Positions 41,155 through 49,228 are shown, numbered from the stretch's first letter. The stretch: DNA of 64,000 nt from Streptomyces sp. SUK 48 (GCF_009650765.1 NZ_CP045740.1:6796001-6860000); one strand, 5' to 3'. A program made the numbers and translations. Notes: a model not told the origin generated them from the sequence alone.

Positions 41155-42162
41155 TCAGAGCGCCTTGGCCCGGATCAGCGCCGACAGCACCAGGGCGCCC
41201 GGCAGCAGCGGCAGCCAGTCCGTCACCACCCGGTAGCCGATCACGGTCGCCGTGGCGGGGGCGGGCTCCGCGCCGAAGGCGACCAGCGTCCACACCAGCG
41301 CCGCGTCCACCGCGAACCCGCCGGGCACCGGGGCGGCGCCCACCGCCGTGCCCGCCGCCAGGAACGCCAGCGCCACCTCCGCCCAGGACAGCCCGAGCCC
41401 GAGCGCGGCCCCGACGCAGCCGAGCGCGCCCGCCTGCACCAGCGGCATCGCCACCGCGCCGCCCCACAGTGCCAGCGCCCGGCAGGGCCGCGCGTGCACC
41501 ACCCGGACATCGGCGAGCGCGGTGCGCAGCAGCCCGGTCACCGGCCGCCGCAACGGCCGTACGACGGTCAGCAGCACCCCCGCCCCGGTGACCACCCCGC
41601 CCGCGACCGCCGCCGCCGGCACCAGCTCCGGGCCGTCCGGTACCAGCTCGCCCAGGCGCCGCCAGGCCGGCGAGACCGTAAGGAACACCAGCAGCACCAG
41701 CGTCTTCGAGGCGCCCTTGACCAGCGAGTACAGGCCGATCGAGGCGGTGGCCCGGTCCAGCGGCACCCCGCGCGCCCGCAGAAAGCGCACGGTGACGGCA
41801 TGCGCCCCGAGCCCGCCGGGCAGCGCGTGGTTCGCGGCACCGGCGGCGAACTGCGAGGCCAGCAGCAGCCCCATGGGCAGCCGGTCCGGCAGCGCGCCCT
41901 GCCGTACAAAGGAGGCCGCCACCCAGGTCAGACACGTGCAGCCGAGCCCGGCCAGCAGCCAGCGGGGGTCGGCCGAGACGAGCCGCCGTACCCCCTCGTA
42001 CATCACGGGCCGGTGCGCGGCGGCCCAGCACAGCGCGATCAGCAGCGGGGCCACGCACAGGGCGAGCCGCAGGGACCGGACGGACACCGACGGGGTGGTC
42101 CGCGCCGGCGCCTCGGGGGCGGGGCCGTCGGGGGCGGTGACGAGAGGGGACGGTGCGGACAC
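41155..42162 (-). CDS. lysylphosphatidylglycerol-synthase-type membrane protein (UPF0104/flippase-like)
   Basis: This is a 335-residue polytopic membrane protein resembling the flippase half of MprF (UPF0104). It has about eight hydrophobic segments, including LRLALCVAPLLIALCWAA and MGLLLASQFAAGAANHALPGGLGAHAVTVRFL. The latter contains the conserved NxxLPGGxGxxxxRxxxLR-type motif of the family. The C-terminal aminoacyl-transferase domain of MprF is absent. It converges on the synthase operon with a 12-bp gap, so it is not in the same transcript but is a natural candidate for moving the lipid product across the membrane. The GTG at 42162 has GGAAGGA upstream. Confidence 0.85.
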   Translation of the reverse strand: MSAPSPLVTAPDGPAPEAPARTTPSVSVRSLRLALCVAPLLIALCWAAAHRPVMYEGVRRLVSADPRWLLAGLGCTCLTWVAASFVRQGALPDRLPMGLLLASQFAAGAANHALPGGLGAHAVTVRFLRARGVPLDRATASIGLYSLVKGASKTLVLLVFLTVSPAWRRLGELVPDGPELVPAAAVAGGVVTGAGVLLTVVRPLRRPVTGLLRTALADVRVVHARPCRALALWGGAVAMPLVQAGALGCVGAALGLGLSWAEVALAFLAAGTAVGAAPVPGGFAVDAALVWTLVAFGAEPAPATATVIGYRVVTDWLPLLPGALVLSALIRAKAL

Positions 42163-42395
42163 GGGACGTCGTCCTTCCGCGGCGGGGCCCGGGGCAGGCG
42201 GTGCGGGCGAAACCGGGGGGAGCCTTCCCGTGCCGGGTGACACCGGGATGTCCGCGAACCCAATGCCCGGGGGCGGGGCGGTGCCGCCCGGGGGCGTACG
42301 CCGAGCGGCCGTTCACCGCCGACCGGGTAGCCTTCTTTGGGGAGCGCTTTACACAACGCTTCCGCGCAAGGTCGGCGGCAGGGGAGGATCCCGCG

Positions 42396-43040
42396 GTGCA
42401 TGTCCAGGAATGGCTCGACTCGGTCCCGGCGGTAGCCGTCTACGCCGTGGTGGCCCTGGTGATCGGCGTCGAGAGCCTCGGCATCCCGCTGCCCGGCGAG
42501 ATCGTCCTGGTCTCGGCGGCGCTGATGTCCTCCCAGCACTCCCACATCAACCCGCTGATCCTCGGCGCCTGCGCCACCGCGGGCGCGGTGATCGGCGACT
42601 CCATCGGCTACGCCATCGGCCGCAAGGGCGGCCGCCCGCTGCTGGCCTGGCTGGGGAAGAAGTTCCCGAGGCACTTCGGCGAGGCCCATGTGGCCACCGC
42701 CGAGCGCTCCTTCCAGAAGTGGGGCATGTGGGCCGTCTTCTTCGGCCGTTTCATCGCCCTGCTGCGCATCTTCGCGGGCCCCCTGGCCGGCGTCCTGCAC
42801 ATGCCCTACTGGAAGTTCCTGATCGCCAACATCCTCGGCGGCATCTGCTGGGCCGGCGGCACCACCGCCGCCGTCTACTACGTGGGCGTCGTCGCCGAGG
42901 GCTGGCTGAAGAAGTTCTCCTACGTGGGCCTCGGGGCGGCGGTCGTCATCGGCCTGGCGACGATGCTGATCGTGAAGCGCAGGACGAAGAAGACCCAGCA
43001 GGAACTGTCCCAGCGGGAACCTGTCAACGCCGGCGAGTGA
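42396..43040 (+). CDS. DedA-family membrane protein
   Basis: This is a 214-residue DedA/VTT protein. It has the family signature in GVESLGIPLPGEIVLVSAALM and the helix pair around AGAVIGDSIGYAIGRKGGRPLL. The conserved FGRFIALLRIFAGPLAGVLHMPYWKF follows, with the Arg residues thought to matter for ion-coupled lipid handling. DedA proteins act on undecaprenyl phosphate or other lipid carriers at the membrane. The GTG at 42396 has GGGGAGGA 7 bp upstream. It is divergent from the flippase-like gene across a 230-bp region with a TTTACA-like box, so it may serve cell-envelope functions apart from the synthase locus. Confidence 0.92.
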   Translation: MHVQEWLDSVPAVAVYAVVALVIGVESLGIPLPGEIVLVSAALMSSQHSHINPLILGACATAGAVIGDSIGYAIGRKGGRPLLAWLGKKFPRHFGEAHVATAERSFQKWGMWAVFFGRFIALLRIFAGPLAGVLHMPYWKFLIANILGGICWAGGTTAAVYYVGVVAEGWLKKFSYVGLGAAVVIGLATMLIVKRRTKKTQQELSQREPVNAGE

Positions 43041-43062
43041 CCGCGCCCCCTGGGGGGCGCGG
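43041..43062. terminator. bidirectional terminator inside a common Streptomyces intergenic repeat
   Basis: CCGCGCCCC (43041-43049) pairs with GGGGCGCGG (43054-43062) around a four-base loop between convergent DedA and carbonic-anhydrase-like genes. The following GGGAACCGCGCGAC is a sequence I recognise, from memory, as frequent in Streptomyces intergenic regions, so this may be a dispersed element. Confidence 0.6.
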
Positions 43063-43088
43063 GGAACCGCGCGACATACAACCGTTCG

Positions 43089-43628
43089 TCATTCACCGGC
43101 CTGGCGGTGCACATCCTTGTGCCCCTGGGCCAGGTCCGCGTACAACGTGCCGTTGAGGGTGACCCCCTCCTTCTCCTCCGCCGACAGTTCGCGCCGCACC
43201 TTCGCCGGCACCCCCGCCACCAGCGACCCGGCCGGCACCACCATCCCCTGCGGCACCAGCGCCTGCGCCGCCACCAGCGATCCCGCCCCGATCACCGCGC
43301 CGTTGAGCACGGTCGCCCCCATCCCGATCAGGCAGTCGTCCTCGACCGTCGCCCCGTGCACCACCGCGTTGTGCCCGATGGACACCCGCTCCCCGATGGT
43401 CACCGGGAACCCGGGGTCGGCGTGCAGCGTCACGTTGTCCTGCACATTCGCCCGCGCCCCCACGGTGATCGTCTCGACGTCCCCGCGCACCACCGCGCCG
43501 TACCAGACGCTCGCCCCGGCGCCCAGCGTCACATCCCCGATCACCGAAGCCGTCGGCGCCACGAACGCCTCCGCGTCGATCCGCGGCTCCTTGCCGCCGA
43601 TGCCCACGATCAGTGCCCGCTGCGTCAT
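43089..43628 (-). CDS. gamma-carbonic anhydrase family (left-handed beta-helix) protein
   Basis: This 179-residue protein is made of hexapeptide repeats typical of gamma-carbonic anhydrases and PaaY/YrdA relatives. Repeats run from about residue 20, for example TASVIGDVTLGAGASVWYGAVVRGDVETI. Metal-ligand His residues appear as ARANVQDNVTLHADPG, GERVSIGHNAVVHGA and similar positions. The loop VHGATVEDDCLIGMGATVLNG completes the fold. Many members are metal-binding proteins without proven anhydrase activity. The ATG at 43628 has a good GAGGAGA ribosome site. The gene converges on dedA and is divergent from another hexapeptide protein gene. Confidence 0.9.
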   Translation of the reverse strand: MTQRALIVGIGGKEPRIDAEAFVAPTASVIGDVTLGAGASVWYGAVVRGDVETITVGARANVQDNVTLHADPGFPVTIGERVSIGHNAVVHGATVEDDCLIGMGATVLNGAVIGAGSLVAAQALVPQGMVVPAGSLVAGVPAKVRRELSAEEKEGVTLNGTLYADLAQGHKDVHRQAGE

Positions 43629-43736
43629 CACCGTCTCCTCGCGTCGATAGGTACCCGCACGGTACGACAGGGGGTGGGGCAAAGATCACAGCGGTCCGGC
43701 CTCTCCCCGGACCCGACCCGTGAGTAACGTGAGCGC

Positions 43737-44501
43737 GTGCCGAAGCGCAAGAACACGTTCTCATCCTGGCGCCATGGCCTCGCCCAGCGTGCCGTCCACG
43801 CGGTCTGGGCCTGGGTCCAGCGGACCGGCTCCGTCACGGCGGAGCACCCCGGGCGCCTGCGCTTCGGCGCCATCGGCGAGGCCACCCGGCTCGCCTTCCC
43901 GCTCGGCACGGTCTTCGGCGAGCCCTGGATCCGGCTCGGCTCCCACTGCATCATCGCCGAACAGGTCACCCTGACCGCCGGTCTGATGCCCGACCTGGAC
44001 CTCGGCCCGGAGCCGATCCTGCGCATCGGCGACGGCGTGGTGCTCGGCCGCGGCAGCCATGTCATCGCCGACACCACGGTGACCATCGGCCGCGACTGCT
44101 ACTTCGGGCCGTACGTCTACGTCACCTCCACCAACCACTCCTACGACGACCCGCACGAGCCCATCGGCCGGCAGTGGCCCCGCATGGAGCCGGTGGAGAT
44201 CGGCCCCGGCTGCTGGATCGGCACCGGCGCGGTGATCCTGCCGGGCGCGCGGATCGGCCGGAACGTCGTGGTCGCGGCCGGTGCCGTGGTGCGCGGCACG
44301 GTGCCCGACCACGCCGTGGTGGCCGGCGCCCCCGCCAGGGTCGTACGCCGCTGGACGCCCGAGGACGGCTGGCAGCCGCCGCTGCGCACCCCGGCGCCGG
44401 TGCCGATCCCGGACGGGACGACCCCGGCCCAGCTGCGGGCGCTGGCCGAGCTGGACGCCTCCGCGACGGCCCGGCTCGCCGAGCTGGAGACCGAGGGCTG
44501 A
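43737..44501 (+). CDS. hexapeptide acyltransferase (maltose/galactoside O-acetyltransferase-like)
   Basis: This is a 254-residue left-handed beta-helix acyltransferase. The active region is FGPYVYVTSTNHSYDDPHEPIG, with the catalytic-type His in TNHSYDD, followed by the helix coils PVEIGPGCWIGTGAVILPGARIGRNVVVAAGAVVRG and DHAVVAGAPARVVR. These are the usual features of sugar or serine O-acetyltransferases. It probably acetylates or acylates a sugar or lipid headgroup using acyl-CoA. The GTG at 43737 begins a basic N-terminus (PKRKNTFSSW). It is divergent from the carbonic-anhydrase-like gene, and its stop lies 5 bp from the stop of a convergent EamA gene. Confidence 0.87.
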   Translation: MPKRKNTFSSWRHGLAQRAVHAVWAWVQRTGSVTAEHPGRLRFGAIGEATRLAFPLGTVFGEPWIRLGSHCIIAEQVTLTAGLMPDLDLGPEPILRIGDGVVLGRGSHVIADTTVTIGRDCYFGPYVYVTSTNHSYDDPHEPIGRQWPRMEPVEIGPGCWIGTGAVILPGARIGRNVVVAAGAVVRGTVPDHAVVAGAPARVVRRWTPEDGWQPPLRTPAPVPIPDGTTPAQLRALAELDASATARLAELETEG

Positions 44502-44506
44502 ACCGC

Positions 44507-45364
44507 TCAGCCGGTGGCCAGCAGCACCGTGCCCACCAGGGCGAGGCCCGCGCCCGCCGCCTGGACGGCGCGCAGCCGTTCGCTGAGGAAGCCACGGGCG
44601 GCGAGGGCGGTCACCACCGGGTACAGCGAGGCGAGGACGGCGGCCACGGTGACCGGGCCGTGCTGGGCGGCGACGGCGTAGGTGCCGTTGGCCGCCACAT
44701 CGGCGAGGCCGACGAAGGCCAGCGCGGGCAGCGAGCGGTAGGGGAAGCCGCCCTCGGGCAGGGCGGTGCCGCCGCGCCGCAGGGAGACGGCGAGCACGGC
44801 GCCGCCCACGGCGACATTGGTCAGGCGCTGCGCGAACAGCGACAGGTACAGGCCGTCGACGGAGGTGGACGCCTGCGCGATCAGGGCGAACACCGTGCCG
44901 AAGCCGGCCGCCGCGACCAGTGTCAGCAGGACCGTGCGCCGCTCCACCGGCGCGCCCCGCAGCTGGGGGCCGCCCGCGAGGACCACGCCGGAGACGGCGA
45001 CCGCGATGCCCGCGAGCTGGAGCAGCCCCGGGCGTTCGCCGAGGAACAGGCCCACGCCGACGGGGACGACCACGCTGAGCGTGGCGAGCGGCGAGACGAC
45101 GCCCATCGGGCCGAGCGCCAGGGCCTTGTAGAAGGAGAGCAGGGCGATCGGGCCGACCAGACCGGCCGCGAACGCGAACCACAGCCGGGGCCCGGCCGCG
45201 CTCCAGGCACCCGTGGCGACGACGATCGCGCCGAGCACGGCCGCCGCGATGGCCTGCGAGACGACGACCACGGTGAGCGCGGGCGTCCGTCGGGTCAGCA
45301 GCCCGCCGCCGAAGTCGGCCAGCCCCCACAACAGGCTGGTGGTCAGGGCGAAGAAGGCCGTCAC
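44507..45364 (-). CDS. EamA/DMT-family transporter
   Basis: This is a 285-residue ten-helix exporter. The GTG at 45364 is chosen because GAGG precedes it and the first helix, TAFFALTTSLLWGLADFGGG, starts at once. The open frame extends 24 codons upstream into an operator-like region, which makes the longer start unlikely. The second EamA repeat begins near VDGLYLSLFAQRLTNVAVGG and contains the TVAAVLASLYPVVTALAARGFL segment characteristic of the family. It is probably an amino-acid or metabolite exporter. The divergent gene is an XRE-cupin regulator, an arrangement often seen with this transporter type. Confidence 0.88.
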   Translation of the reverse strand: MTAFFALTTSLLWGLADFGGGLLTRRTPALTVVVVSQAIAAAVLGAIVVATGAWSAAGPRLWFAFAAGLVGPIALLSFYKALALGPMGVVSPLATLSVVVPVGVGLFLGERPGLLQLAGIAVAVSGVVLAGGPQLRGAPVERRTVLLTLVAAAGFGTVFALIAQASTSVDGLYLSLFAQRLTNVAVGGAVLAVSLRRGGTALPEGGFPYRSLPALAFVGLADVAANGTYAVAAQHGPVTVAAVLASLYPVVTALAARGFLSERLRAVQAAGAGLALVGTVLLATG

Positions 45365-45411
45365 GATGCCTCGCAGTACAGTTTGTTGAACGGACGGGTG
45401 CGCTCCACCGT

Positions 45412-45429
45412 AGTTCAGTGGATTGAACT
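45412..45429. promoter_or_regulatory. operator-like palindrome between the EamA gene and the XRE-cupin gene
   Basis: AGTTCA-GTGGAT-TGAACT is a perfect 6-6-6 inverted repeat. Partial copies of the TGAAC half lie nearby at 45387-45391. It is 48 bp before the transporter start and 55 bp before the regulator start, a good location for the regulator's own site. Confidence 0.6.
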
Positions 45430-45483
45430 GCGTCATCCAGAAAAGTGGACCATCTCGGATACTGGACGGAATGGGACCGGAAC

Positions 45484-46056
45484 GTGTCGGACCTCGAATT
45501 GCTGACCCAGTCCCTGGCGCGCAGCGTCAGGCACTGGCGCTCGGTGCGCGGCTTCACCCTGGACGTGCTCGCCGCCCGCGCAGGTGTCAGCCGCGGGATG
45601 CTGATCCAGATCGAGCAGGCCCGCACCAACCCGAGCATCGGCACCATCGTCAAGATCGGCGACGCGCTCGGCGTCAGCGTCACCACCCTGCTCGACTACG
45701 AGCGCGGGCCCCGGGTCCGCATCGTCCCCGCCGAGCGGGCGGTACGGCTGTGGCACACCCCGTCCGGCAGTTACAACCGGCTGCTCGCGGGCACCGAGGC
45801 GCCCGGCCCGCTGGAGATCTGGGACTGGGTGCTGATGCCCGGGGACGAGAGCCCGGCGGAACCGCACCCGTCCGGCACCGTGGAGCTGGTCCATGTCACG
45901 GCGGGCGAGCTGACCCTCACGGTCGACGGCGAGGACCACCTCGTGCCGACCGGCGCGAGCGCCACCTTCGAGGCCAATGTGCCGCATGTCTACGCCAACC
46001 GCGGCGAGATCCCGATGGAGATGATGATGGCCGTCTCCGTGCCGCCCGTGCAGTGA
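45484..46056 (+). CDS. XRE-family regulator with a C-terminal cupin
   Basis: This is a 190-residue regulator with two domains. An XRE helix-turn-helix occupies residues 8-65: VRHWRSVRGFTLDVLAARAGVSRGMLIQIEQARTNPSIGT. A cupin barrel from about 110 shows EPHPSGTVELVHVTAGELTL and a closing strand near ANVPHVYANRGE. Cupin-linked XRE proteins usually sense a small metabolite. The GTG at 45484 is chosen because conserved sequence begins there; a start at 45445 is possible. Its probable target is the divergent EamA exporter, through the palindrome in the gap. Confidence 0.9.
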   Translation: MSDLELLTQSLARSVRHWRSVRGFTLDVLAARAGVSRGMLIQIEQARTNPSIGTIVKIGDALGVSVTTLLDYERGPRVRIVPAERAVRLWHTPSGSYNRLLAGTEAPGPLEIWDWVLMPGDESPAEPHPSGTVELVHVTAGELTLTVDGEDHLVPTGASATFEANVPHVYANRGEIPMEMMMAVSVPPVQ

Positions 46057-46085
46057 TCCCCGGGCCGCCCGCGCGGTGCTCCCCG

Positions 46086-46101
46086 CGCCGCCTTCGCGGC
46101 G
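46086..46101 (+). terminator. hairpin after the XRE-cupin gene
   Basis: CGCCGC-CTTC-GCGGCG is a 6-bp perfect stem with a four-base loop, 30 bp after the stop. Nearby GATCCCCG and CGCGGTG words recur, suggesting local duplication. Confidence 0.5.
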
Positions 46102-46159
46102 ATCCCCGTGCGGTGAGACGCGCCTGCGGCGGGCCGCCGCGCCTTGTTAGCGTGCGGCC

Positions 46160-46717
46160 ATGCGCGCACCCATCGGAGACTTCGAGACCGCGACCCCGGT
46201 GACCGACTGCCTGGCCGAGCTGACCGCGCCGGTGGCCGAGGCCGTGCGGAACTGGTCCGCGGCGACCCCGGCCGACCAGGTCCTGTACGTCGACACCGAC
46301 CCGGACCGGGCCGACACCGCCGTCTTCGTGGAGCACTACGGCGCCGATCTGCCCGAGCGCTCGGCGAACTGCGTGGTGGTCGCGGCCAAGCGGGCCGGTG
46401 AGACCACGCTCGCCGCGTGCCTGGTGCTGTCCACCACCCGGGTCGACGTGAACGGCGCGGTCCGCCGCCGGCTCGGCGCCCGCAAGGCGTCGTTCGCCCC
46501 GGCGGAGACGGCGACCGGGCACAGCGGGATGGAGTACGGCGGTATCACCCCGATCGGACTGCCCGCCGACTGGCCCCTGCTGGTGGACCCGGCCGTCGTC
46601 GACCTGCCGTACGTCCTGGTCGGCAGCGGCCGCAGGCGGGGCAAACTCCTGGTCCCGGGCCAGGTGTTCGCCCAGCTGCCGGGGGCCGTGGTGCTGGAGG
46701 GGCTCGGCGTGTCCTGA
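46160..46717 (+). CDS. YbaK/EbsC family protein (aminoacyl-tRNA deacylase type)
   Basis: This is a 185-residue YbaK-domain protein. The family hydrolyses mischarged aminoacyl-tRNAs such as Cys-tRNA(Pro) or Ala-tRNA(Pro). The core is readable as NCVVVAAKRAGETTLAACLVLSTTRVDVNGAVRRRLGARKASFA, followed by GMEYGGITPIGLP, which matches the conserved GGV-P-G loop region. A catalytic Lys is consistent with the ARKASFA motif. A TAGCGT -10-like box lies just upstream of the ATG. The length is slightly above that of E. coli YbaK because of an N-terminal extension. It is probably a single-gene unit ended by a strong terminator. Confidence 0.88.
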   Translation: MRAPIGDFETATPVTDCLAELTAPVAEAVRNWSAATPADQVLYVDTDPDRADTAVFVEHYGADLPERSANCVVVAAKRAGETTLAACLVLSTTRVDVNGAVRRRLGARKASFAPAETATGHSGMEYGGITPIGLPADWPLLVDPAVVDLPYVLVGSGRRRGKLLVPGQVFAQLPGAVVLEGLGVS

Positions 46718-46771
46718 CCCGGCCGGCGGCCGCGCCCGCAGAGGCATGGTCCCGGGGGGGCCCGGGAACGC

Positions 46772-46803
46772 CGTCAGCCACGGCCGTGCGGCCGTGGCTG
46801 ACG
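46772..46803. terminator. bidirectional terminator between ybaK-like and permease genes
   Basis: A 14-bp perfect stem (46772-46785 with 46790-46803, arm CGTCAGCCACGGCC) has a four-base loop GTGC. It separates convergent genes and serves both strands. Confidence 0.8.
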
Positions 46804-46830
46804 TGACCTCGTTCTACGGGTGCGCGCCGG

Positions 46831-48474
46831 TCAGTGCGCGGCCTCGTCGACGACCACGACCTCGTCGATGCTGCGCTCGATCGCCTCCGTGTCGGAGGCG
46901 GTCGCCTTGGCCCAGTAGTAGATGCCGAGGGAGAAGACCGCGATGACCAGGATGTCCCAGTACAGCTTGATGTTGCCCTGGCTGCCGTCGCCGAAGCTGC
47001 CCTGCCAGGAGATCAGGCCGATGCCCAGCAGGTAGGCCGGCAGCCACTGCGCGGCCTTGAAGTCCATCCGGGGCGCGTCGGGCTTGCCCTTGAGGTTGGC
47101 CCACAGGGCGTAGGAGCCCATCAGGACGTAGCCGAGGAGGATGGCGAAGGCCAGCCGCCACAGGATGTTCCAGCCGCTCCAGTAGATGATCAGGTTGGCG
47201 ACCACGAAGGACGCGGGCGAGATGACCTTGCCGAAGGGCAGGCGGTAGGGGCGCTCGAAGTGCGGCAGGCGGTCGGCGAACACACCGTAGGCCAGCGGCG
47301 CGCCCGCGTACATCAGCACGCTCGCCGAGGTGATGAAGCCGACCAGCTCCTGCCAGCTCGGGAAGGGCAGGAAGCAGAGGATGCCGGTGACGAAGGTGAC
47401 GATCAGACCGATCCACGGCACGCCGCGCTTGTCGGTCCTGGTGAGCGCCTTCGGGGCGTAGCCGTTCTTGGCCAGGCCGTAGGAGACGCGGGAGGTGGCG
47501 GTGGTGTAGATCAGGCCGGTGCCACCGGGGGAGATGATCGCGTCGACGTAGAGCACCCAGCCCAGCCAGCCGAGGCCGACCACGGTCGCGAGGCCCGCCC
47601 AGGGGCCGCTGATGCCGGCGTAGGCCAGCTTCCCCCAGCCGTGCACGAAGGAGGCGTGCGGCAGCGCGGCGATGAACACGATCTGGAGCAGGATGTAGAT
47701 ACCGGCGCCGATGGCCACCGAGCCGAGCGTGGCGCGGGGCAGGTCGCGCTGCGGGTTGCGGCTCTCACCGGCCAGCTGGATCGCCTGCTCGAAGCCGAGC
47801 AGCGCGAAGATGATGCCGCTGGAGCTGATCGCGCCCAGCACACCCTTGGCGCCGAACGGGGCGAAGCCCTCCGAGGTGAAGTTGGAGCCGTGGAAGTTGC
47901 CGATGGCGATGATGAAGATCGCGGCGAGCGGGATCGCGATCTTCCACCAGGTGGCCGCGCTGTTGGTGTGCGCCAGGGCGCGCACGCCGAAGAAGTTGAC
48001 GCCGACGAAGACCGCCATGAGCACGATCGCAGTAACGATTCCGCTGGTGGTCAGCGTCTCGTCGGCGTGCTGTAGGCCCTGAGCGAACTTCCAGTGACCG
48101 GCGTAGCCGATCATCGCCTCGACCTCGATGGGCGCCACGGTGGCCGCCTGGAGCCAGGAGAACCAGCCGAAGGACATGCCGGCCAGGCCGCCGAAGGCGT
48201 AGTGCGGGTAGCGCGCCGTACCGCCCGCCACCGGGAACATGCCGCCGAGCTCGGCGTGCACGAGCGCCAGCAGGACGATGGCCACCGTGCCGATCACCCA
48301 CGAGATGATCGCCGCGGGGCCGGCCACGACGACGGCCTTCTCGGCGCCGTAGAGCCAGCCGGAGCCGATGATGGACCCGACGGAGGCCCACATCAGGCCG
48401 ATGAGCCCCACGTCGCGACGCAGGCCCCCGGTCTCGCTCATGGCTGCCGGTGCAGCCTGATCGACTTTCGTCAT
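46831..48474 (-). CDS. APC-family amino-acid permease
   Basis: This is a 547-residue amino-acid/polyamine/organocation transporter with about 12-13 hydrophobic segments. The first helix motif is DVGLIGLMWASVGSIIGSGWLYG, with the unwound GSIIGSGW segment that binds the substrate backbone. A second signature is GMFPVAGGTARYPHYAFGGLAGMSFGW. A long C-terminal tail after the last helix is acidic (SIDEVVVVDEAAH). It imports an amino acid or amine by proton symport at the cytoplasmic membrane. The substrate cannot be assigned. The 200-bp upstream region is unusually AT-rich and holds inverted repeats that may be regulatory. Confidence 0.92.
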   Translation of the reverse strand: MTKVDQAAPAAMSETGGLRRDVGLIGLMWASVGSIIGSGWLYGAEKAVVVAGPAAIISWVIGTVAIVLLALVHAELGGMFPVAGGTARYPHYAFGGLAGMSFGWFSWLQAATVAPIEVEAMIGYAGHWKFAQGLQHADETLTTSGIVTAIVLMAVFVGVNFFGVRALAHTNSAATWWKIAIPLAAIFIIAIGNFHGSNFTSEGFAPFGAKGVLGAISSSGIIFALLGFEQAIQLAGESRNPQRDLPRATLGSVAIGAGIYILLQIVFIAALPHASFVHGWGKLAYAGISGPWAGLATVVGLGWLGWVLYVDAIISPGGTGLIYTTATSRVSYGLAKNGYAPKALTRTDKRGVPWIGLIVTFVTGILCFLPFPSWQELVGFITSASVLMYAGAPLAYGVFADRLPHFERPYRLPFGKVISPASFVVANLIIYWSGWNILWRLAFAILLGYVLMGSYALWANLKGKPDAPRMDFKAAQWLPAYLLGIGLISWQGSFGDGSQGNIKLYWDILVIAVFSLGIYYWAKATASDTEAIERSIDEVVVVDEAAH

Positions 48475-48675
48475 GCAAGTGGCCTCTCAGATCGTAAACG
48501 CGGTTTTAACGGGGAGGGAGGCCACAGGCTAGGAACGGTTTCCACGTCGGCAAAAGACTGCTTACCAAAACTTGACCCAGGATCTTGTCCCTCTTGAGGA
48601 CAGGGTTTCCACAGCTCAGTCACCGTGCGCGAATGTCAATATTCATCAGTGAATTGTGATGAAGAAGTTCTGACA
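48475..48675 (-). promoter_or_regulatory. AT-richer regulatory region upstream of the permease gene
   Basis: Two inverted repeats stand out: TGTCC-N7-GGACA (48586-48602) and ATTCA-TCAG-TGAAT (48641-48654), the latter in a locally AT-rich stretch. TTGACCCAGG near 48572 is a possible plus-strand box. The region lies between the starts of the permease gene and the 3' end of the CoA-binding gene, both on the minus strand, and may hold the permease promoter. Confidence 0.45.
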
Positions 48676-49083
48676 CTAGGTCAAGCGTGGAATTTCGATC
48701 GCGGGGCAGCGGTCCATGACCATGTCCAGGCCGGCCGCCCGGGTGCGCGCGTACGCCTCCTCGTCGACGACGCCCAGCTGGAACCAGACCGCCTTCGCGC
48801 CCTTCGCCACCGCCTCGTCGGCCACCGGGCCCGCCAGTGAGCTGTTGACGAAGACGTCCACCACGTCGACGTCGAAGGGGATGTCCGCGAGCGAGGCGTA
48901 GCCCTGCTCGCCGTGCACCGTCTCCGCCTTCGGGTGCACCGGCACGATCCGCTTGCCGTACCGCTGGAGCACCCGCGCCACCCGGTACGCGGGCCGCGCG
49001 GCATTGCCGGACAGGCCGACCACCGCCCAGGTATCGCCCCCTTCGGCCAGAATCCTGCGTATCGCCGCCTCTTCGTCGTACAC
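48676..49083 (-). CDS. CoA-binding domain protein (YccU type)
   Basis: This 135-residue Rossmann protein belongs to the CoA_binding_2 (YccU) family. The nucleotide loop is TWAVVGLSGNAARPAYRVARVLQRYG, then PVHPKAETVHGEQGYASLADIP and VFVNSSLAGPVADEAVAKGAKAVWFQLGV. The closing VMDRCPAIEI is a family hallmark (the CxxxE motif near the C-terminus). Members bind CoA and may regulate acyl-CoA enzymes. The GTG at 49083 follows AGGAGG. It is divergent from a CysRS-like gene. Confidence 0.92.
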   Translation of the reverse strand: MYDEEAAIRRILAEGGDTWAVVGLSGNAARPAYRVARVLQRYGKRIVPVHPKAETVHGEQGYASLADIPFDVDVVDVFVNSSLAGPVADEAVAKGAKAVWFQLGVVDEEAYARTRAAGLDMVMDRCPAIEIPRLT

Positions 49084-49228
49084 GTCCGCCTCCTGTGGGG
49101 TGTGTGCCGCTTTCCCACGCCGTCAACCGGCCCCGGGAGGCACTGATTCCCGTTCCCTACCCGCCACGGTGACCGGAAACGGCGCGCGGTGCCAGCGCGG
49201 GGGCCCGCGCGCGCCTACGCTCGGCCCC

